Shown here: positions 59,859 to 64,000 of the stretch, piece after piece | How positions within the stretch are numbered: position 1 is the first letter of the stretch | How the letters are laid out: each line of letters opens with the position of its first letter | NCBI RefSeq assembly: GCF_016313185.1 | Contig: NZ_CP066218.1 | Span: 6,076,001 to 6,140,000, forward strand | Reading direction: 5' to 3' | Length of the DNA stretch: 64,000 bases | DNA from: Mycolicibacterium baixiangningiae | GTDB taxonomy: Bacteria; Actinomycetota; Actinomycetes; Mycobacteriales; Mycobacteriaceae | The notes under the pieces: model-generated | What the model saw: only the letters and a program-made list of their open reading frames with translations | Told to the model about the DNA's origin: nothing | Databases searched by the model: none | Made by a program: the position numbers and the translations under genes

Positions 59859-62413
59859 GGAGGCGGCGGCGGACCCGGCGGTACGGGTGCGCCCGGGACG
59901 ACCGGCTGCGGCTGCACGGGAACAACGGGTGCAGGCACCGGCGCGCCGACCGGTGGTGGCGGGCCCACCGGCACCGTCGTCGGCGGGCCGAGCGGAATCG
60001 TGATGCCCGGCGCGACTTCGAGTGTCGGCTGGATGACCGTCTCGGTCGGAGTGGGCACCAAGGTCGAGGTGGCCGTCGGCCGCGGCGCCTGCGGCACACC
60101 CGCGTAGCCACCGATCTCTTCCGGCTTCGGGAACGACTCCTCGTCGGTGCCGTCGAGCGCGCCGTCCATCGTGGCCTTCCAGATGTCCGACGGCAGACCC
60201 GACCCGTACACCGGGGAGCCCCACTTGTTCTCGAGCGGTTTGGTGCCGTCGACCGTGCCGACCCACACCGCGGTGGACAGCGACGGGGTGAACCCGACCA
60301 TCCACGCGTCGCGGTTGGCGCCGGTGTCACCGAGCTGGTTGGTGCCCGTCTTGGCCGCCGAGGGCCGTCCGCCGTCCAGCGCGTGACCGTTCGAGTACGC
60401 CGCGATCGGCTGCATCGCGGAGGTGACGTTGTCCGCCACGGTCTTGTCGATGCGCTGCTCGCCGCTGTTGTCCTCCTGGGTGGCGTCGAACAGCACGTCG
60501 CCCTGGGAGTTGACGACCTTCTGGACGAAATGCGGTTTGTGATAGAGGCCGGACGCGGCCAGCGTCGCGTACGCCGAGGCCATGTCGATCACCCGGGACT
60601 GGTACTGCCCCAGCACGACTCCGTTGTTGGGCGGGCCGCCCTTACCGTCCTCGCTCAGTGTGTGGTCCACACCGGGAAAACTCTCGGCGATCCCGGCCTG
60701 ATGCGCGGCGTCGGCCACATCCTGCGGACCGTTGTTCAGCTCGAGCATCAGGCGGTAGTAGCTGGTGTTCAGCGAGCGCTTCAGCGCCTCGGCGATGTTG
60801 CAGGTGCCGCAGCTGTTGCCCTCGACGTTGCCGATCTTGATGCCGTCGACCTCCAGCGGTGAGCTGTCGACCTGGAACCCCAGGCCGATGCCCTGCTGCA
60901 GCGCGGCGACGAGCGCGAACACCTTGAACGACGACCCCGTCGGCAGACCGGCCTGAGCGAAGTCGAACCCGTTGGCGTCCGAGCCGCCGTAGTAGGCCCT
61001 GACCCCGCCGGTCCTCGGATCGATCGACACCACCGCGGTGCGCATGTCGGGGTCCTGGCCGTCGAGGTACTCCGCGACGGCCTCCTCGGCCGCGCGCTGC
61101 GCCTTCGGGTCGATGGTGGTGGTGATCTGCAGACCCTCGGTGTTGAGTTGCTGCTCGCTGATGTTGAACAACTCGAGCAGCTCACGCTGGACCTGACGTT
61201 CGATGAGGCCGTTGGGGCCCGTCGTCTGATTCTGGTTCTGCGCCTCATCCGGCGCGACGGTCGGCGGGAACACCTGCGCCGCGCGGTCGGCCTCCGACAG
61301 CGCGCCGATGTCGACCATCCCGTCGAGCACCCAGGTCCACCGCTCCGCGGCACCCTCCGGGTCGACGGCCGGATCGAGGGCGGACGGGCGCTGGATGAGC
61401 GCCGCCAACAGTGCACCCTCGGAGACGGTGAGTTCTTCGACCGGTTTGTTGAAGTACGCCTTCGACGCCGCGGCCACGCCGTAGGCGCCGCGCCCGAAGT
61501 AGATGATGTTCAGATACGACTGCAGCACCTGGTCTTTGGACCACTCGCTGGACATCTTCGTCGAGATGACCAGCTCCTTGGCCTTTCGGGTCAGGCCTCC
61601 CAGCCCGCCCCGCTCCGAACCGACGAGCGCGTTCTTCACGTATTGCTGCGTGATCGTCGACCCACCCTGGATGTCGCCGCCGAACAGGTTGTTCTTGAAC
61701 GCGCGGGCGAAGCCGGTGAGCGAGAAGCCGGGGTTGGAGTAGAAGTCGCGGTCCTCGGCGGCCATCACCGCGTCCCGCACGTGCACCGGGATCTGGTCGA
61801 TGTCGACGTCGACGCGATTGCCTTCCGGCGGAACGATCTTCGCGATCTCACTGCCGTCGCCGGCGAGGATCGTCGACACCTGGTTCGTCCGGATGTCGCC
61901 CGGGTTGGGCACATCGACGATCATGTAGGCCATACCGAACGTCACCAGCGGCAGCACGATCAGCACGGCCGCGGCGGCGATCAGTCCGCGCCGGACCCAC
62001 TTCCAGTTGATCTGCTCGCGCCAGTGCGGGCGCCTTCCCGGCGGCGGGCCCGACGGTCCTCCGCCACCGGGTCCGCGTGGCGGCGGGGGCTTCTGCGGAG
62101 GGGTGCCGTCGAGCGCGGCCTTGACCACGTCGATGGGGTCGCGCAGGTGCGCGGGGGGTTCGTCGCGGAACTGCGGGAGTATCGCGGTCCGCCCGTCATC
62201 GGGCGCCCTCGGCGGACGGTTGCGGGGAGACGGTTCCGGTGGCCGGCGCACCGGCCTCTCACCGGGGCGCGGTGGACGACCGCGGTCCGCGTGCCGGGGG
62301 CCCCTATCGGATGCTGCACGGTCGGATCCTGGAGGCGGCGCACCGACACCGTCAGCAGCATGTCCCCTACGGACATCGCCGGCCGACCGTTCGTGGCGCC
62401 CTTCGCTATTCAC
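59855..62413 (-). CDS. ponA1: Bifunctional penicillin-binding protein PonA1 (class A PBP)
   Basis: Cell-wall synthase of about 852 residues. A basic, Pro-rich cytoplasmic tail (~1-150) precedes one membrane helix (RRGLIAAAAVLIVLPLVTFG). The GT51 transglycosylase has Glu in AAEDRDFYSNPG and GGSTITQQYVKN; the transpeptidase has SxxK in PTGSSFKVF, SxN in RSLNTSYY and KTG in AAKTGTNQLGDTG. A Pro/Thr-rich tail ends the protein. GTG 62413 is preferred; it overlaps the DUF5318 gene stop by 8 bp. Makes and cross-links peptidoglycan at the growing poles. Confidence 0.95.
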   Translation of the reverse strand: MNSEGRHERSAGDVRRGHAADGVGAPPPGSDRAASDRGPRHADRGRPPRPGERPVRRPPEPSPRNRPPRAPDDGRTAILPQFRDEPPAHLRDPIDVVKAALDGTPPQKPPPPRGPGGGGPSGPPPGRRPHWREQINWKWVRRGLIAAAAVLIVLPLVTFGMAYMIVDVPNPGDIRTNQVSTILAGDGSEIAKIVPPEGNRVDVDIDQIPVHVRDAVMAAEDRDFYSNPGFSLTGFARAFKNNLFGGDIQGGSTITQQYVKNALVGSERGGLGGLTRKAKELVISTKMSSEWSKDQVLQSYLNIIYFGRGAYGVAAASKAYFNKPVEELTVSEGALLAALIQRPSALDPAVDPEGAAERWTWVLDGMVDIGALSEADRAAQVFPPTVAPDEAQNQNQTTGPNGLIERQVQRELLELFNISEQQLNTEGLQITTTIDPKAQRAAEEAVAEYLDGQDPDMRTAVVSIDPRTGGVRAYYGGSDANGFDFAQAGLPTGSSFKVFALVAALQQGIGLGFQVDSSPLEVDGIKIGNVEGNSCGTCNIAEALKRSLNTSYYRLMLELNNGPQDVADAAHQAGIAESFPGVDHTLSEDGKGGPPNNGVVLGQYQSRVIDMASAYATLAASGLYHKPHFVQKVVNSQGDVLFDATQEDNSGEQRIDKTVADNVTSAMQPIAAYSNGHALDGGRPSAAKTGTNQLGDTGANRDAWMVGFTPSLSTAVWVGTVDGTKPLENKWGSPVYGSGLPSDIWKATMDGALDGTDEESFPKPEEIGGYAGVPQAPRPTATSTLVPTPTETVIQPTLEVAPGITIPLGPPTTVPVGPPPPVGAPVPAPVVPVQPQPVVPGAPVPPGPPPPP

Positions 62414-62831
62414 TCGCCGTACGCGCGCTCTTGCGCGCCGGCCGGGTACCGCGCGGGGCCTTGGGCGGCCGCACCGCGCCGAGCACATACGACTTCACCA
62501 GGTGATTCCATTCACAGGTTCGGCATACCTCCACCACATGTACGGAGAACTCGTCGAACTTGGTGGCCAGCAGAACCAGCTCCTCGGCGGTTCGCGCTGA
62601 CCCGGACACCGGGCCCAGATGGTCCCCAAACACCCACGACACCAGCGTGAGCTGCTCCTTGCGGCAGATCGGGCACATCACCGAGCTCTGCTTGCCGTGG
62701 AACTTCGCGGCACGCAGGAGGTAGGGATTCGCGTCGCAGACCTCCGAGACGCCGGTGCGCCCCGAATAGACCTCAGCCAGCAGGGACCGGCGCCGCAGCG
62801 CGTAGTCCACCACCTGTCTCTGCAATCGCAC
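62406..62831 (-). CDS. DUF5318 protein (Rv0049-like)
   Basis: 141 residues. Two C-x2-C pairs (VMCPICRKE and EVCRTCEWNH) suggest a zinc ribbon; the N-terminus LQRQVVDYALRRRSLLAEVYSGRTG and the basic tail (RPPKAPRGTRPARKSART) are conserved in mycobacteria. GTG 62831. Coupled to ponA1 by overlap, so a role in wall synthesis or its control is possible but unproven. Confidence 0.88.
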   Translation of the reverse strand: MRLQRQVVDYALRRRSLLAEVYSGRTGVSEVCDANPYLLRAAKFHGKQSSVMCPICRKEQLTLVSWVFGDHLGPVSGSARTAEELVLLATKFDEFSVHVVEVCRTCEWNHLVKSYVLGAVRPPKAPRGTRPARKSARTASE

Positions 62832-62941
62832 GCAGACCAGAGTACGTCGGCCCTTTGCGCACCGAGCGTCAGACGCCGCACGTGATCACCTTTTCCGCGT
62901 CTGGTCTGCGGCGTTGCCCCTCGAACTCTTACGATCCTGGC

Positions 62942-63820
62942 GTGGCAGTGAGCAGCTCAGGGCGGCCGACGACGGGAACCCGGGCCAAGGACAGCGACCG
63001 CAATGACATCTGCCAGGTGCTCGACACCGCGCTCAGCGAGGGGCAGCTCTCGATGGCCGAGCACGGCGAGCGCGTCAAGGCCGCCACCCACGCCGCGACG
63101 CTGGGCGACCTGCAGGCGCTGGTCTCGGACCTGCAGACCGCGAACGCGCCGGTGACGCTGCCCGATCTGAGCAGGCCGAAGCGGCGCCGCATCTCCCCGC
63201 AGGCCGGCTGGGGCGTCAAGGTGGCGATGGCAGCGGTGCTCGTCGTGCTGGGCGTGTGCATCGGCTGGGGCCTCTACGGCAATACCAGCTCACCGTTGGA
63301 TTTCCAGAGCGACCCGGGCGCCAAGTCCGACGGCATCCAGGCCAAGGTGCTGACCCCGCCGCGGCAGTTGCAGTCCCTCAACGGGCTCAACGGACTCTTC
63401 GAGCAGATGCGGCAGCGCTTCGGCAGCACCATGGGCTACGAACTGGACATCCGCGCCGACTACGCGTCGCTGGACCGGCCGGACCCCGCGGACAACCGCC
63501 GTCAACAGAACTACGACTACCGCGGCGGGTGGGGTGACCCCTGGGGTTCGCCGACCAGCCTGAGCAGCGACGACCGGCTGGTCGACCTAGCGAGGTTCGA
63601 CTACGAGAAGACGCTCGCGGTGATGCGCGGAGCGCCCGACACCCTCGGGATGAACCGCGCCGACGTCACCGACTCCTGGCTGCGGATCGGGCCGTCCACC
63701 GACCCCGCGACTCCCGACCTCGTCACCCTGGAGATCGTCGTCAACAGCGACTTCGGCAGCGGCCGTATTGAGCTGTACCCCGACGGCACCACCAAGGCGA
63801 TCTGGCCGCCCAGCAACTGA
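62942..63820 (+). CDS. DUF1707 membrane protein (Rv0048c-like)
   Basis: 292 residues. N-terminal DUF1707 domain (KDSDRNDICQVLDTALSEGQLSMAEHGERVKAATHAATLGDLQALVSDL), one membrane helix (VKVAMAAVLVVLGVCIGWGLYG, near 105-125), then an extracytoplasmic domain to the end. GTG 62942 (or GTG 62948). Divergent from DUF5318-ponA1 across 110 bp. Function unknown. Confidence 0.85.
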   Translation: MAVSSSGRPTTGTRAKDSDRNDICQVLDTALSEGQLSMAEHGERVKAATHAATLGDLQALVSDLQTANAPVTLPDLSRPKRRRISPQAGWGVKVAMAAVLVVLGVCIGWGLYGNTSSPLDFQSDPGAKSDGIQAKVLTPPRQLQSLNGLNGLFEQMRQRFGSTMGYELDIRADYASLDRPDPADNRRQQNYDYRGGWGDPWGSPTSLSSDDRLVDLARFDYEKTLAVMRGAPDTLGMNRADVTDSWLRIGPSTDPATPDLVTLEIVVNSDFGSGRIELYPDGTTKAIWPPSN

Positions 63821-63862
63821 CCTCCCGCGGGCGCACAACGACGGACCGGGGTTCCCGATGTA

Positions 63863-63881
63863 GCGCCATATATATCGGCGC
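63863..63881. promoter_or_regulatory. Dyad GCGCC-N9-GGCGC upstream of padR
   Basis: Perfect 5-bp arms around an ATATATATC centre, with GATACT as a possible -10 just behind. A likely operator for the PadR-type regulator encoded next. Confidence 0.45.
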
Positions 63882-63945
63882 GATACTATTCTGCGAGGTG
63901 TCGGTGCGTCGTAGCGGCGATGCAGAAATGAGGAGGTGGTTCCCG

Positions 63946-64000
63946 GTGCTGGAACTCGCCATCCTGGGTCTGCTGCTCGAATCGCCGATGCACGGCTATG
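63946..64000 (+). CDS. PadR-family regulator, partial (Rv0047c-like)
   Basis: GTG 63946 behind AGGAGGTGG reads LELAILGLLLESPMHGY, the invariant first helix of PadR winged-helix regulators. The rest lies outside the window. Confidence 0.88.
   Translation, partial: MLELAILGLLLESPMHGY

Noticed and set aside
58233..60107. A 624-codon plus-strand frame opposite ponA1 and the GT87 gene
   Set aside because: Antisense to two genes with clear family motifs; composition is the usual Arg/Gln/His-rich shadow of high-GC coding DNA.
61148..62650. A 500-codon plus-strand frame opposite ponA1
   Set aside because: Same reason; no domain or start-site support.

Overview
The window is high-GC actinobacterial DNA from a member of the Mycobacteriaceae, most like a fast-growing Mycolicibacterium. 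The right edge carries the conserved mycobacterial core order padR - DUF1707 gene - DUF5318 gene - ponA1 - GT87-like membrane glycosyltransferase - rpsF - ssb - rpsR - rplI - dnaB (compare Rv0047c-Rv0058 of M. tuberculosis). dnaB carries an intein in its P-loop of the type known from mycobacteria.

The central observation is a complete Tn7-like transposon of 36,841 bp at 16507-53347, inserted immediately behind the dnaB stop codon. Both ends begin TGTCGAGATGCAG; the outer 27 bp match at 24 positions as inverted repeats, and a 5-bp target duplication TGTGG flanks the element (16502-16506 and 53348-53352). The transposition genes lie at the dnaB-proximal end: tniQ2 - tnsA - tnsB - tnsC on the minus strand, then a convergent second tniQ. 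There is no cas gene or CRISPR array.

Cargo of the element, left to right: a three-gene candidate defence operon (OLD-like TOPRIM ATPase, PD-(D/E)XK nuclease, DUF3644-like protein); an intact IS21 element with a 5-bp duplication; a block of small-molecule genes (DCC thiol protein, TetR plus membrane protein, FAD monooxygenase, GNAT protein, a truncated monooxygenase duplicate joined to a nucleotidyltransferase remnant, SAM methyltransferase, P-loop protein, ClpX-type zinc-finger regulator with a large palindrome upstream); an IS110 element and a serine recombinase; a GrpB-family gene; an orphan Emb-type arabinosyltransferase with a divergent TetR and a membrane protein, flanked by short direct repeats; a lipoprotein / DUF1023 hydrolase / EspC-like triad resembling Rv2796c-Rv2798c; an orphan antitoxin; an AT-richer stretch with palindromes; and small XRE regulators.

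Left of the element (1-16506) the DNA is chromosomal or older accessory sequence. It starts with a NitT/TauT-type ABC uptake operon with a creatinase-like M24 protein, divergent from an IclR regulator across a perfect operator palindrome, followed by a phytanoyl-CoA dioxygenase-like enzyme. Next are an S9 peptidase, a frameshifted IS481 transposase, a nucleotidyltransferase remnant, an alpha/beta hydrolase and a TipA-like MerR regulator sharing near-identical 19-bp-spacer promoters, a TetR-glycosyltransferase operon, a NUDIX remnant, a small P-loop kinase and an IS3-type fragment. This points to the dnaB 3' side as a repeatedly used integration hot spot.
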